DNA of 64,000 nt, taken from the NCBI GenBank assembly GCA_014706385.1, contig JACGZH010000003.1, positions 1,629,501 to 1,693,500 on the forward strand, given 5' to 3'. Within the stretch, counting starts at the first letter, position 1, and each line of letters begins with the position of its first letter. The stretch comes from Phaffia rhodozyma. Lineage: Eukaryota; Basidiomycota; Tremellomycetes; Cystofilobasidiales; Mrakiaceae. Below are positions 47,157-60,191 of the stretch, piece after piece. Under the pieces are notes generated by a model. The model was given only the letters and a program-made list of their open reading frames with translations, did no database searches and was not told the DNA's origin. Position numbers and translations under genes: made by a program.

Positions 47157-49922
47157 TCAAAGCTTGGCTTTGATCTCGATCCCAGATTCCTTGATGAACT
47201 GCGCCTCGCGTTGTCGGATCCGTTCATTTCGAGGCGCCAGCTCGGTTTGGGATCGTTTTGACTCGGTCTTTCCTATCTGTTGGATATGGACCTCGTCTGG
47301 GCCCTGGTGATTCGTTCAAGATGGAACATGAGATCAATGCGTAAGACCTGCTTGGGACGGAGAGAGAGGAGGCAGAGATTGCTTACATCGGCATATCGCA
47401 ACGTTCGAAGGCCAGCATAGAAGTAAGCGAGCGGTGCATCTTGAGAGATTCCTTCCGCACCAAAAGCTTGCATTGCTCGATCGACTACTTGGAGGGCCAT
47501 TGAGGGCACAGTGAACTTGGCAATTCCGATTTCTTTCATCGCGCCCTTAGCCCCAACTTTGTCGATCTTGTGTTTCCATCAAGAAGGGAGGGAAGACGAA
47601 CGCGACGATAAGACGATAAGTAACAGACACCAAGCGATAAACACTAAATGAACAAGACAAACCTGATGAGCAGCTGCTAGAACGAGCAGCCTCGAACTTT
47701 CTAGTTCGGCTCTTGAACGAGCAATATCAGACAAAACGGTTCCTGCGATAGAGAGAACAAAACAGATGCAATGGCCTTCAACTGATTAAATTCGACGAGA
47801 TGACCATGATCGGTGTAGAGAAAGACTTACCATGCTCGACCAACATCTTTCCGAATGTTCTTCGCTTTGGGTCTGTTACTCTCTCCACCATGAGGTCCAA
47901 CGATCTGGCTGCTGTTCCAATACTTCGCATGCAGTGATGGATTCGTCCAGGTCCAAGCCGACCTTGAATGATCTAGAGATACACAGTTGCTCTGCTTAGG
48001 TGACCGAGCCCGTCACTCTATGAGAGAAATTGCAAAACGAACCTCAAATCCTCTCCCCCAGCCACCGACAAGGTTAGAAAGAGGAACTCGAACGTTATCA
48101 TAGCTGATAGAGACGAGGATTATAAGCGGTCAGTTTGGGATGCCCTACTTGAAGGCGCGTAAATGATCGTTCGTCAACTCACATAACCTCGCAATGACCT
48201 GTCAACAGAGATAAGAGGAGGCGACTACATCAGATCTGAAGTCTTTATAGGGAGCATATATTGGATAATTTAAAGCCTACCTTCAGGAGCATCATCATAG
48301 CCCATGACCTTCATAGGTCTGACTATCTTAACTCCTGGGGTATCCGAGGGAATAATGACAATTGAATGGAGTGAAGTTGATCGAGCACCGGTCTCTGGAG
48401 CCGATTGACCCATCAAGAGGTGAAGCCTGTTTCTGGGATCACCTGCCCCCGAGATCCACTGTGTGATCATTGAAATATCAGCCATGTGGAACTTGATCAG
48501 TTCATGCTTAGTTTGCGTTCAAATGGTGAGATGAGAACAGATACCCATTTATGCCCATTGATGACGATCTGATCCCCTTCCTGTCGGATGTGGGTTCTGA
48601 TGTTCCGAGCATCAGAGCTAGCGACTATTTAAAGAATCACATAAGATAGCCCCAAGCGAAAGACAGCGTCCAGTCGCAGTTTGACTTGAGTTTCCTTTCG
48701 TTCAGAGCAGAGGGAAGGAATGATGATGCGAGAGCAGACCGACCTCCAAATTCCGTCATTGAAAAAGAACTTCTGATCTTTCCCTCCATCAAGGGAGTCA
48801 ACCATTTGTCTTTTTGTTCTTGAGAGGCATATTTGGCCAAGAGCTCTATATCGTGGGCAGAACCAATGAGGTTTCAGATCAAGTATAAAGTTGCACATAT
48901 CTTCATAACGACAACAGACCTACCCATGTTTCCTGAAACAACGAAACATATCGCGCGAGTTTAGCGATCAGGGTTCATATATTCTAGTGTAGACGAAGAT
49001 GAAAGGCAAAAAGACAAACCGGTATCTGGAGCAGCGCAGTTCTATCACGGGGATAAATGAAAGCAGAGCAGAAAAATTCATCAGCATTCTGTGAGTAGTA
49101 AGAGACGAAGGATGAAGCGTACCGTAGCCTGAGGGGCTAAGTGAGGCGATCTTCCCATACTATCAAAACCCCAATCCAGAAAATTTGTCAATGCCTTTCT
49201 CTCCTTCCTTGATCTTTAGGAAATCGAAAGAGATGATCTATCCCACAGGGGTCAAGAGCTACTTACATCTCACACATAACGGCGTACTGTGATAGCAAAA
49301 CGATGCTCAGCTTCGAACAAGTGCGGACGCAAGAGAAAGATGATGGCTGACCTCTAAGTTGGTCAAGGCGACACCTTCTTTGTAAGACGCCTTGCTCAAA
49401 AACAAGTTCCAAAGCCCCCTCGCTTTCGCCTTTTCCTTCAGCTCCTCCATTACGGGGATCACCGTCTTCCACCGACCGAGCGCGGTTGTTTCAGGAAGTT
49501 GGGCATGGTAGAGATGCTCTCGTGGAATACATTCGTCCTACGGATGAATCACAATAAGCGTTTCCGGTATCCAGTTAGAAGATGTAAATCGATGATATTA
49601 ACATCTTGGTCAACAAGAGCACCCGGCATCGATCAGACGTTCGTAGTCACTAAGGTGACTAGGTCGAGAAACTTTTCGTTGACCGATCACTCACAAAGAC
49701 AAACTCAATTAAATTGGCAAGAAGATTCTTGGCGAACGGGGAGAACTTGTCTTCGACCTTGAAGTAAGAGATTCGGAGGGGTTGAACAACAGGGAATGCT
49801 AGGGTAAGTATCACGACTAGGTAGAACGATGATCAACTACAGGCAACAGACAGACGAACCAGCGCCCAAGCGGCAGGAGAAGTGAGTTCAGCAGGGCTAG
49901 GTTGAGAATATGATCCAGACAT
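47157..49922 (-). CDS. peroxisomal acyl-CoA dehydrogenase, ACAD11-like, 476 aa
   Basis: Sixteen exons close in phase: 49922-49856, 49798-49695, 49537-49352, 49286-49267, 49159-49123, 49041-49020, 48932-48924, 48845-48744, 48624-48545, 48458-48281, 48198-48183, 48103-48043, 47972-47831, 47742-47663, 47566-47387, 47303-47157. The acyl-CoA dehydrogenase fold shows in order: [20 protein letters not shown], the flavin-contact [59 protein letters not shown] and the C-terminal [18 protein letters not shown] with [20 protein letters not shown]. The residue pattern is that of ACAD10/11, without the kinase-like domain of the animal proteins. The end (EIKAKL) is a PTS1 peroxisomal signal. It should make 2-enoyl-CoA for FOX2 nearby; whether it passes electrons to oxygen or to a carrier cannot be told. 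Exons of 9 and 16 nt are present. Confidence 0.92.
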
Positions 49923-51003
49923 GGCCAGACGGTCGTGAGAGCTAGTGTGATGGTGTTGGAAGAAGGATCGAAGGGAGAGTGGACGAAGAGGAAGGATATT
50001 TAAGAGATGCTGAGGTTGATTATCTGGTCAGAAGATAAATGCGCCGGTTAATGACTAACCGAACTAGTCTTACGTAACATCTGCAACATAGCCCAGACTG
50101 AGGGTACGCTCAACGTCGACGATAAGATCATGCCAGATGTAGTGAGGTAGGGAAGGGAAAGAACAGGGCAGACAAGATCACATAGGGGTCCCAGTGTGTA
50201 AGATGAGTCTGAAGAAGGAAGATGGTTGAGGCGGCTCGGCGTAGTGGTGGCTATCTTCCGATACGTAGTGTTTCTTTCAGCTTCTCGAGATTCACACAGA
50301 GAAGCAAGAGAATCATTGATACATTCGATCCTTGAAACAAGTATATCAGAGACTTTGGCTCTTGATGATCGGACGAAAGAAAGACTAGTGAAAGAATGAG
50401 AGTACAATGTGTATAGAAAGTTGTCTCCTCCGTATCTGTCGCGGCAGTCACCGAAGCTTCGACCTTGAACAGACCATCTGGAAGTGAACCAGGAAGTCTT
50501 GCCCGTTGCCGTGTCATAAGAAGAGGAAGTCTTTGTTCTTTATTCGGCTGCTGAGATCTCTATATTTGTATGAAACGATTCCATTTATTACAAATATAGA
50601 GAACCGGTAGAAGACCAAGGGTGATTGAGAAAGACGGGACTCAATTACTATGGCCGGGGTGCTCGACATAAACAAGCACCCTGCAGAGCCTGTTCGTTGG
50701 TCCCTAACGGTCTACCCTCAGTCTTCATATGGCCATGAGGAGGAGAGGAAGAAAGAAGATTCGAGAAGAGTAGATGGAAAGAGATCGAAATCAAGTTAGC
50801 ACATCACACGGATGTGGTAGATCCAGAGAACACTGGGACAAGGTGAGTCCAAGTCAAAGTCAACAAGTCGATAACCCAGATCTCCAATCATACGTTAGCT
50901 TTCTTGAAAGAGGGGAAAATAGAAACAAGATCAAGACACAGTGACAAGAAGAGAGGTTGGTCATGAGAATTCGTCAAAGTCGTTAAGGATATCTTTCTCT
51001 TGC
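49923..51003. other. 1.1-kb region upstream of the acyl-CoA dehydrogenase gene
   Basis: The stretch separates the start of the acyl-CoA dehydrogenase gene from the stop of TCA17 (both minus). A minus-strand ATG at 50517 opens a frame that could be spliced near 50400-50340 into a helix-like frame containing CINDSLASLCESREAERNT. I could not establish the splice sites or a family, so I leave it unannotated; most of the region may simply be promoter. Confidence 0.45.
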
Positions 51004-51664
51004 TCATGCTAACTTGGCCACGATCTCTCCCAGCCGCTTCTCTAGCTGTTTGTTTCCTTCGAAATTCTTAGGATTCCATCGGTCTCTAGCTGCCGGGTTG
51101 GACAAGATCGGTTGGGGATGAAATGGGTTTGAGATCGTCAGGAGATAGGCCTGATGGAGCGCGTGAAAGATCTGAACCACGAGTAAGAACGAGAGTTAGG
51201 ACATTTGACCTAAGATAAGGAAAGGAAGAAACACAAGCATACTGTGAGGACATCAGAATCCCGTATCGGTTGGGATTTGAGTTGGAAAGAGACGATGATG
51301 GTGATATTCGACGAGGGCTTGTAGCCATAACTTCATCGTACCGAAAGATCAAGAGGCATTGCCAGTCAGCCCTCAATTTCAGCTGGTCCTGATGCTTCAG
51401 GCCATCTCTCAGAACGGCATAGTTAACTAACACAGCAAGCTCGTCCAGAACCATGATCAAACCAAAGTATCCCTCCTTGCCTCCGGCAGAGGATGGGGCG
51501 GTCTGGCCATCGACGTGATCTAGAGCGGCAAACGCGTGGTGCCAGTGTACAAGATCTGCTTGAGGGGACGACGAGGCGGGGTAAGACCTGAAGTAGATCG
51601 GCGTGTTCTGAGGCGATATGTACGCGACCAAACGAATAGATATGTTTGACTGAGTAGAATCCAT
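51004..51664 (-). CDS. TCA17: TRAPP complex subunit Tca17/TRAPPC2L, 162 aa
   Basis: Three exons (51664-51432, 51330-51243, 51171-51004) close in phase to 162 residues, normal for the family. The longin-like sedlin fold shows as RLVAYISPQNTPIYFRSY, then HHAFAALDHVDG, GYFGLIMVLDELAVYGY and the C-terminal helix LTIFHALHQAYLLTISNPF. Tca17 assists TRAPPII assembly at the Golgi. The unspliced frame is open for 192 codons, so a naive caller would miss both introns; the spliced reading restores the conserved AVYGY strand and the final helix, which the unspliced one lacks. The tail LEKRLGEIVAKLA ends in LA, not a peroxisomal signal. The 144-bp gap to EFM5 must hold both promoters. Confidence 0.9.
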
Positions 51665-51808
51665 CTCAGAAGAAGTATGGGTATATGGTGGTCGGAGCTA
51701 TCGATGTTGATGAGGGGTGAGGATGAACGAGTGCCGATGATTTTCAATTTTACTTGCACTTTTTTCTCTTTCTCTTCTCCGTTCATCCAACTGTCAAGAC
51801 AGAACACC

Positions 51809-53074
51809 ATGTCCCGACCATCTTCGCCAACATCGTCTCGTTCGTCGTCGCCTCCTTTGACGCTTGACCCAGCTACACAGGCTCTTTTGGACTCGTTCCT
51901 TTCTGAGAAGGCAGAAGAGGAAAAGCGGTTTAGAGAATTGGCAGAGGCTGAGGCTGAAGCAGGTGAAGACGAAGGCAACGACGACGAGGAAGAAGTGATG
52001 ATGAATGTGGACGAATATCGAAAGGTCATCGGAGAAGTGAGTCCCTCTACTACGATCATCTGTTTCTCTGCTTGCAGACACTCTCTGGCTTGCTTTATGG
52101 GAATAGGAGCAAGCCAGAAAGAAGGACATGGCTGATTGTGCTTTGTTGGTCATGCTTGGCTTCAGAACTTTGGAATGTCTCAATTCTGGTACGACTCGTT
52201 GATATCATCTGCTTGCATTGTCCGACAAACCACTTGCTTACGAGCCTACAAACTTCTTGGATTCTTCAAGGTACTCTACTCCGTTCGCAAACCGGCTTGC
52301 TTCATCCCTCCACGCGCTCTGCACACCGAGCACGCGCGTCGCTTTCCTCTCCTCTCCAACCGGTTATGTCGCATTCCAATCCCAACCTTCCCCTCTTAAA
52401 AGAACGCTGCTGTTCGAGTACGACGACAGATTCGAGATCTTGCCTGTCGTCGGTCGGACTAGAAAAGAAAGGAGGGAAAGAAAGGAGAGCGGAAGGGATA
52501 CTCAAGGCATAGGAAAGGACGAAGGAGGATTCGTCAAGTATGACCTGTATGAACCTCTCAAATGGGGTGAAGGATTAAGAGGAACCGTCGACCTGGCAGT
52601 CATAGACCCACCTTACCTCAATGAGGTATGCCTTCACTGTCTCTCATCACCCAGATCGAATACCGACGCCGTTGAACTCATACACTCAAACTTTGGACCG
52701 ATACTTGAAATATAGAAAACGAATGGGCTCGTAGCTCAAACCTTGCGCGCCCTTCTCGCACCAAACGCCAAGCTTCTCATCCTTACTTCAACATCTGTCT
52801 CGTTTGAGATTCTTCAAAAGTGCTATGACCTCCCTCAGCTAGGTCGTCTAAGACGATGCGAGCACGCAAAGGTCGTCCATGAAGGTGGCCGTATCCAGGT
52901 CAGTACATTATCATCGTCGTTCTCGAAATGATACGATGAGTGCCATCGCGTTGATAAGGAAGCTGACATGAAACTTCACCTGGTTCCTCCGTTAAGAACC
53001 CATTCGGAATGTGGGCTACCTGGGAGGGAAGTGAAAACTTCATGGCCGATCCCGCTTCTTCTACAAACCTATGA
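51809..53074 (+). CDS. EFM5: eEF1A lysine methyltransferase (N6AMT2/EEF1AKMT1 type), 291 aa
   Basis: Five exons (51809-52036, 52166-52197, 52271-52625, 52716-52898, 52997-53074) close in phase. The N-terminus is Ser-rich then acidic (EAEAGEDEGNDDEEE). The conserved part begins MSQFWYDS, continues SSLHALCTPSTRVAFLSSP and FEYDDRF, reaches the catalytic DPPY in DLAVIDPPYLNE, then LLILTSTSV and FGMWATWEGSENF. DPPY looks like an N6-adenine methyltransferase motif, but this subfamily (yeast Efm5) methylates a lysine near the N-terminus of translation elongation factor eEF1A. An inserted stretch rich in Arg/Lys/Glu (RTRKERRERKESGR) lies before the DPPY strand. The start at 51809 is the first ATG in frame after the shared promoter. 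Confidence 0.92.
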
Positions 53075-53573
53075 TTACTCGATGAAATGAAACTAAATAG
53101 ATGTCCAGGCTGAGCATATTCACTAGTGGGCCCAAGTCAGACTTGATATCTTCGACTCGGAAAAAGAGCGGTAAGATTAGACCGACCGAGTACTACAAGC
53201 AAACGGCTGGCCAGGAACGTCACGAGCACAGGCAGATTGAGTGTGTATGGACATTGAATAGGATTACCGATGGGAAGTCATTAAATGAAGCGAATGAAGG
53301 AAGATCGAGAACAGGCAAACCGGGCGGGAACACACACGCAAAAAAAGAGATGAAGAACGTCTCGGACTCGGTTGTACAAATAAAAGAAGCTAGAAGCAAG
53401 AAGGGGATGGATTGAGAAAGAAAAAGAGGTGAATAGAGTGAAAGAACGCTCTCGAATTTATAAATCAGTGCGTGAAAGAAGAAAACAGAGGCGTGGTAGG
53501 GAAAGGATGTCGATAAGGAATTGGGCAATGCGAGAGGGGAAGTATAGAAAGATGTGCTAAAAACCATGGATGT
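53075..53573. other. convergent 3' region of EFM5 and SNF7
   Basis: About 500 bp, A/G-rich on the + strand. A 104-codon open frame from 53101 has no domain and a composition typical of purine-rich non-coding sequence. Confidence 0.6.
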
Positions 53574-55033
53574 TCACATAGCCATCTCTGCCTGCAATCG
53601 CCTGAGCTGAGCGTCGTCGTCGTCCTCCTCTTCTTGTTGTCGAGCAGCTAGATGGTATTTCCGAACAACCAAGAACAAAGACAGAACTGATCGTCAGTAA
53701 AATGGAAGACGGTATATGGAAGTCATCGATGAAATGTCTTGCTAACCTTCACGACTAGCCATTGGCGACGAAGGCAACGTGACTGGAACCCGATCAGCTC
53801 CAAGCAATCGATCATTGAGCTGCTCCTGCTCCATCGCCTCCAGCTCGGCATTAAGTTCCTCCTAGATTAGAAACGGAGATATTTCATAACCAGAGAGAAG
53901 AGAGAAGAAACAAATTGTGAGCGCAAGAATCAACTATTCGGTAAGAAAAGTCAAAATGTGGGCTACGTACGTCGTCCAAGTCTCCGTTGAGGCCAACAGG
54001 GTGAGAAATTGCGTCTGATATCTCGTTCGTAAGCTCCATCTGTTCTCTGACGGCATCCATTGTAGCATCAACCTTGTCGATGTTCCTATATGAGCCATCG
54101 TTTGATCCAGGAATGATCCCCAACATGAAGTGTATATAAGTCAGAGGATCGGTTGGACTGTTTTGACTGTATGAAATGATCTCGTGTGAGAACGATGAAA
54201 TGAGTCAACATACATCTTGCCATGGATACCCTTAAGCGCCTCGGATCCGCGTTTCATGGCTTCCATAGTCTGCAAGTTCATGTTGGCTGACTCCAGAGCG
54301 TTCATCTGATTCATCGTTGGAGACACGAAGGAAAAGCATGGTAGCGTTAATCAGAAGTATGTCGATAGGAGAAAATAGTGGATTCGGTCCACAAACCTGG
54401 GTCTCCAACGTCATCCGGGTTCCCGTCAGACGATCCAGTTGACCTTCAAATGTCTTCTTGTTTCGGAGAGCTTGCAAAGCAGCTGACCGAGTCGAAGAAA
54501 GAAGTATAGAAATATATCATCAGCACAAACAAACAAGGCGAACAAAATGGATGATAAGAAGGCAGGCGATCAATGGGAGAAGGAGAGACACGTTGATGTA
54601 CAGAGCGGGTTGATCATCATCCTCAAAGATAGACCCGTCGAACCCATCCTTGCTTCACAGTTCACTCTCCAGGTTTGCTTTTGGTTTCTCCGTCGAGTGA
54701 CTGACTCCCGATCTGTCACCTATAGCAGACCTTTATACTATGATTGTAGGTATGATGAATGTCTTATCCTCCACCCCAAGCCTCTTCTGTTTGTATTTGT
54801 TGTCCTATTGATTGGAAGAGAAGGACGACAAGGAATTTAGACCCACCTCGCTTGTTGGTAGTAGCATTTGCCTTTGCCTTCTCGTTCTCCATATCTATCT
54901 TCTTCTGCATATGCTCCTCCTGCTTGTCTAGCATCAACAGCTGTTCCCTCAAGTCGATGATGGCGGTCCTAGCTTTGGAGGCCGAGCCGCCATTGTCCTT
55001 CTTGCCAGTAAAATAGGATAGCCAGCCAGACAT
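53574..55033 (-). CDS. SNF7: ESCRT-III core subunit Snf7/CHMP4 (Vps32), 222 aa
   Basis: Six exons (55033-54847, 54482-54397, 54305-54214, 54085-53971, 53861-53747, 53647-53574) close in phase to 222 residues. It begins MSGWLSYFTGKKD, the membrane-inserting amphipathic start typical of Snf7. Then come the basic helical hairpin (IDLREQLLMLDKQEEHMQKK, ALQALRNKKTFEGQLDRL, NALESANMNLQTMEAMK) and the acidic regulatory helices (VREQMELTNEISDAI, EELNAELEAMEQEQLNDRLL). The last helix (DDDAQLRRLQAEMAM) fits the MIM1/Bro1-binding end. Snf7 polymerises on endosomal membranes to drive budding. Intron 1 is 364 nt, about five times the usual size here. The gene diverges from PRP31 over 279 bp. Confidence 0.96.
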
Positions 55034-55312
55034 CTCAGAAAAAGCTTGTTTCTAAAAGTAGTTGTGATTAATGTGGAATGGACGTGGGTGTGGATGAGGG
55101 GAAAGCGAAGATTAGAGTGTTGAAGGCGGACGAGAGATGAAGATAGGTGGAGGTCTGAAGTGTGCGTAGGTGAATGTTTCGTGCAGTTTCCTCACTTCCT
55201 TTCGTTTGCCTCTTCTACGCTCTTTCTCCCTAACAACCATCTATCCGTTCTCTTCGTTCTCATCATCACTTCTTTCTCTCTTTATCAAACACCTCCAGTG
55301 CTGCTCTAGGAA

Positions 55313-57795
55313 ATGTCTTCGTTAGCAGACGAGCTTCTGGGGTTTGATGATGATTCGGACGACCAAGGATCCGATAACGATACTCCGGCCACTGATTCCT
55401 CGTCGAACGCCACTGGGACGGGAGCCGCAGGGTCTTCAACTGGAAAAGGAACGTCTGCTGGTCTGATGCTTCCCCCTAGTTCGCTTCCTGCCAAAAGAAA
55501 GGCGCTTGAGGATCAATTGGACTCAGCGGGCGTGAAGAAAGAAGAGGAAGATGATGATGCGATGCAAGGTCTGTTGGCTATTCCGGAAGGTGGGATTAGA
55601 CCTACGGATGAACTTGATCAGGACTCTGTAGAGAGGATGCAGTTGGGCTTAGTGGATGATGTTAGCAAGGTTGCGAAGCTACTCGGAGGAAAGAAACTGG
55701 ATGAAATCATGAAGGTACGTCTTTTGCTTCTGTTTGTTCCGGTCTTTTATGTGTTAAATACATCACTATATAAAACTCTGGTCAAGCAGATATGATAGCT
55801 AGATTGATCAACTTCTACGACTCGCCTTCACATTTTTAGGATATCGAGCACTTCACTGCAAACCCAACGCCGAAAGACCTCACAGGACCGGTAGAGGAGA
55901 ATCCAGAATATAGCTTGATTGTCGCTGCTAACAACGTGTCTGTTGATATTGAAAACGAGCTAATGATCGTCCACAAGGTGAGAGCCTTCTTCCTTTGACT
56001 CTTTGTTCATCCGTTTGTTTCCATGTCTGACGTGTTTACTACATATCTCTGGGTAGTTCATTCGAGATCACTACTCGCCTCGGTTTCCAGAATTGGAACA
56101 ACTGGTGGCTGATCCTTGGCCTTACATGCACGCTGTGCTTGTTCTCGGGAACGTCGATGACCTGACTAGGGTTCCTCTTCACGGAGTGTTAACACCGGCG
56201 GTGATTATGACGGTCAGCATGACTGCGAGTGCTACCCGAGGACGGACGCTGTCGGAGGAAGAATGGACTGTTGTTCAGAGGGGATGTGAGGCTGCAAAAA
56301 GTCTCAAGGAAGCTCGGGATAAAGTCTGTCTGTCTATTTTGTAGACGTATTTTCTTTCCAGGGGTTTGATTTACTTATGACGTTTCTCTCCCTTATGGTG
56401 AATAACAGATTTTTGCGTATGTTGAATCTAGAATGAACATCTTGGCGCCGAATCTTTCGGCTATCGTGGGCACGTCGACTGCTGCAAAATTGCTCGGTGT
56501 AGCTGGTGGATTGACAGCTTTCGCAAAGACACCGGCTTGCAATGTTCACGTATGTCATTGTTGCTTCTTGCTTTCTTCCTGTTTTCCCTTTATTCATTTA
56601 TGTTCCTAATGATTTTTCTTCTTCTGTCCCTTTTGCTAAAGCTTTTTGGCGCGGCCAAGAAAGGAATGTCGAATGGATTGGGATCTCATTCTCAGATGAG
56701 ACACACCGGATTCATCTTTCAATCACCTGTGGTTCAATCTGTAGCTCAGGAGTTCAGATTGAAAGCTCAGAGGACGGTCGGCGCAAAGTGTGTGTTGGCC
56801 GCCAGGATCGATCTTGAGCGAGGTTCAAGAGATGGTAGGTCCCTCTTGATACTCGACGAGCAAGAGATGAGGAACCTCACCAATGAATCCATCTGGGGCT
56901 TGGGTTTGTTTCGTAAATAGGATCTTACGGAATGCAACTTCGAAAAAAGATCGATGATCACCTCCGAAAGCTGGCAGAACCGGCACCGATGAAGGTCACT
57001 AAGGCATTGCCTCGACCTGATGAGGAAAAAAAGAAGCGTAGGGGAGGAAAGCGGTGAGTAAAGTTCTCTCGATTGACTCTATCTTCTCATTTGGCGTTGT
57101 TTTTTTTCCTTCTTCGCTCAATTTTTTTGGTTTGCACTTTCCTCCCTTCTCTACAGAGCCCGAGCAGAGAAGGATCTGTATGCACAGACGGAGCTTCAAA
57201 AGTTGCAGAACCGGATGTCGTTCGGTGAGGCTGAGGAAGAGGCCGGTGGCTACGGTGATGAGACTGTTGGCATGGGTATGATTGGCAAAGCTGGAAGCAA
57301 AATTCGGATTGCAAGCGATACCAAGAGTAAACGTAAGTTCTGAATTGTGTATGCTAGTGTGTTTGAAAAGAAGAGGTGAATTTGTGTAAGCTGATTGTCC
57401 ATCCGTTGTCTTTCTATGTTTCAATCTCACTCGGCTCCATGCAGTCAAGGTCACCAAAGCCAACCGATTACGGACTCAGTTGTTGGGACGATCGACTACG
57501 ACGAACGATGCGCTCTCTGGAACATCTACTTCTCTGTCGTTTACCCCGGTCCAAGGTTTGGAGATTGCTACGCCTTCTTTATCAGCTACCGAGAGAGTCA
57601 AGGCTGCGAATGACCGATGGTTCAAGTGGGTGTCTTTCTTTTCATATCAATTTCCTTCCTTCCGTCTAGAAGAACCAAGAGTGGGATGCTGAAGATACGG
57701 TTACATCCTGATACTTCTGATTAAATAGAGAAGGAATGTTTTCCCATGTGGCCACCGGTAAAGGAACAGGCGCAAGCGGAGTGTTAGGAAAATAG
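55313..57795 (+). CDS. PRP31: U4/U6 small nuclear ribonucleoprotein Prp31, 565 aa
   Basis: Nine exons (55313-55714, 55840-55977, 56057-56323, 56409-56549, 56642-56834, 56921-57053, 57157-57332, 57445-57625, 57729-57795) close in phase. The N-terminus is acidic and Ser/Gly-rich. The NOSIC/coiled-coil region holds [20 protein letters not shown] and [17 protein letters not shown]. The Nop domain, which binds 15.5K and U4 5' stem-loop, shows as [38 protein letters not shown] and [16 protein letters not shown] basic tail ([26 protein letters not shown]) follows and the end is GVLGK. Prp31 ties the U4/U6 particle to U5 in the tri-snRNP. The unusually intron-rich neighbourhood is a reminder that this factor serves nearly every gene here. 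Confidence 0.96.
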
Positions 57796-58188
57796 ATAAC
57801 AAGGACGTGTGTGTGTACATATATGATGTTGAATTGAATGGATGAGAGAGAACTTGAGAGTGTATGATTCATCATTGGCTGTTCGATGTTGACCATGTGT
57901 GAACCACTACCGACGACTGAGTAGACACACACACCACAGGTCTCAGGGTCACGAGATACCAGGCACCAGGCACTCGACGCTTTCGCTCCCCCTGGCCGAT
58001 GAGGAATTCGGCCGGTCGACGCGAGCGACTCTCGATCGATCTGCTGCGCAATTTCTCACTCTCCTCCTCTTTTACCCGTCTTCTCTTTGGCTGGTTTTCT
58101 TTTTTTCCTCTTTCCTCTTTTCCCACACCTCACACTTCTGCTAGAGCATACATCCCATCTTTCCATCGCATACATCCAGCTGAAAGAA
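57796..58188. other. PRP31-SDH2 intergenic region
   Basis: About 390 bp between two genes on the same strand. The second half is C/T-rich and should be the SDH2 promoter and 5' UTR. No gene was seen. Confidence 0.6.

Positions 58189-60191
<2,003 letters not shown>

Noticed and set aside
51086..51664. Unspliced 192-aa reading of TCA17
   Set aside because: It lacks the conserved AVYGY strand and the C-terminal helix, which appear only when two introns with good sites are removed.
51809..53074. DPPY protein as a DNA adenine methyltransferase
   Set aside because: The flanking sequence fits the eEF1A lysine methyltransferase subfamily, which shares the DPPY motif.
53101..53415. 104-codon plus frame after EFM5
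   Set aside because: Purine-rich 3' region; the peptide is Lys/Arg/Glu-rich with no domain and overlaps the converging 3' ends.
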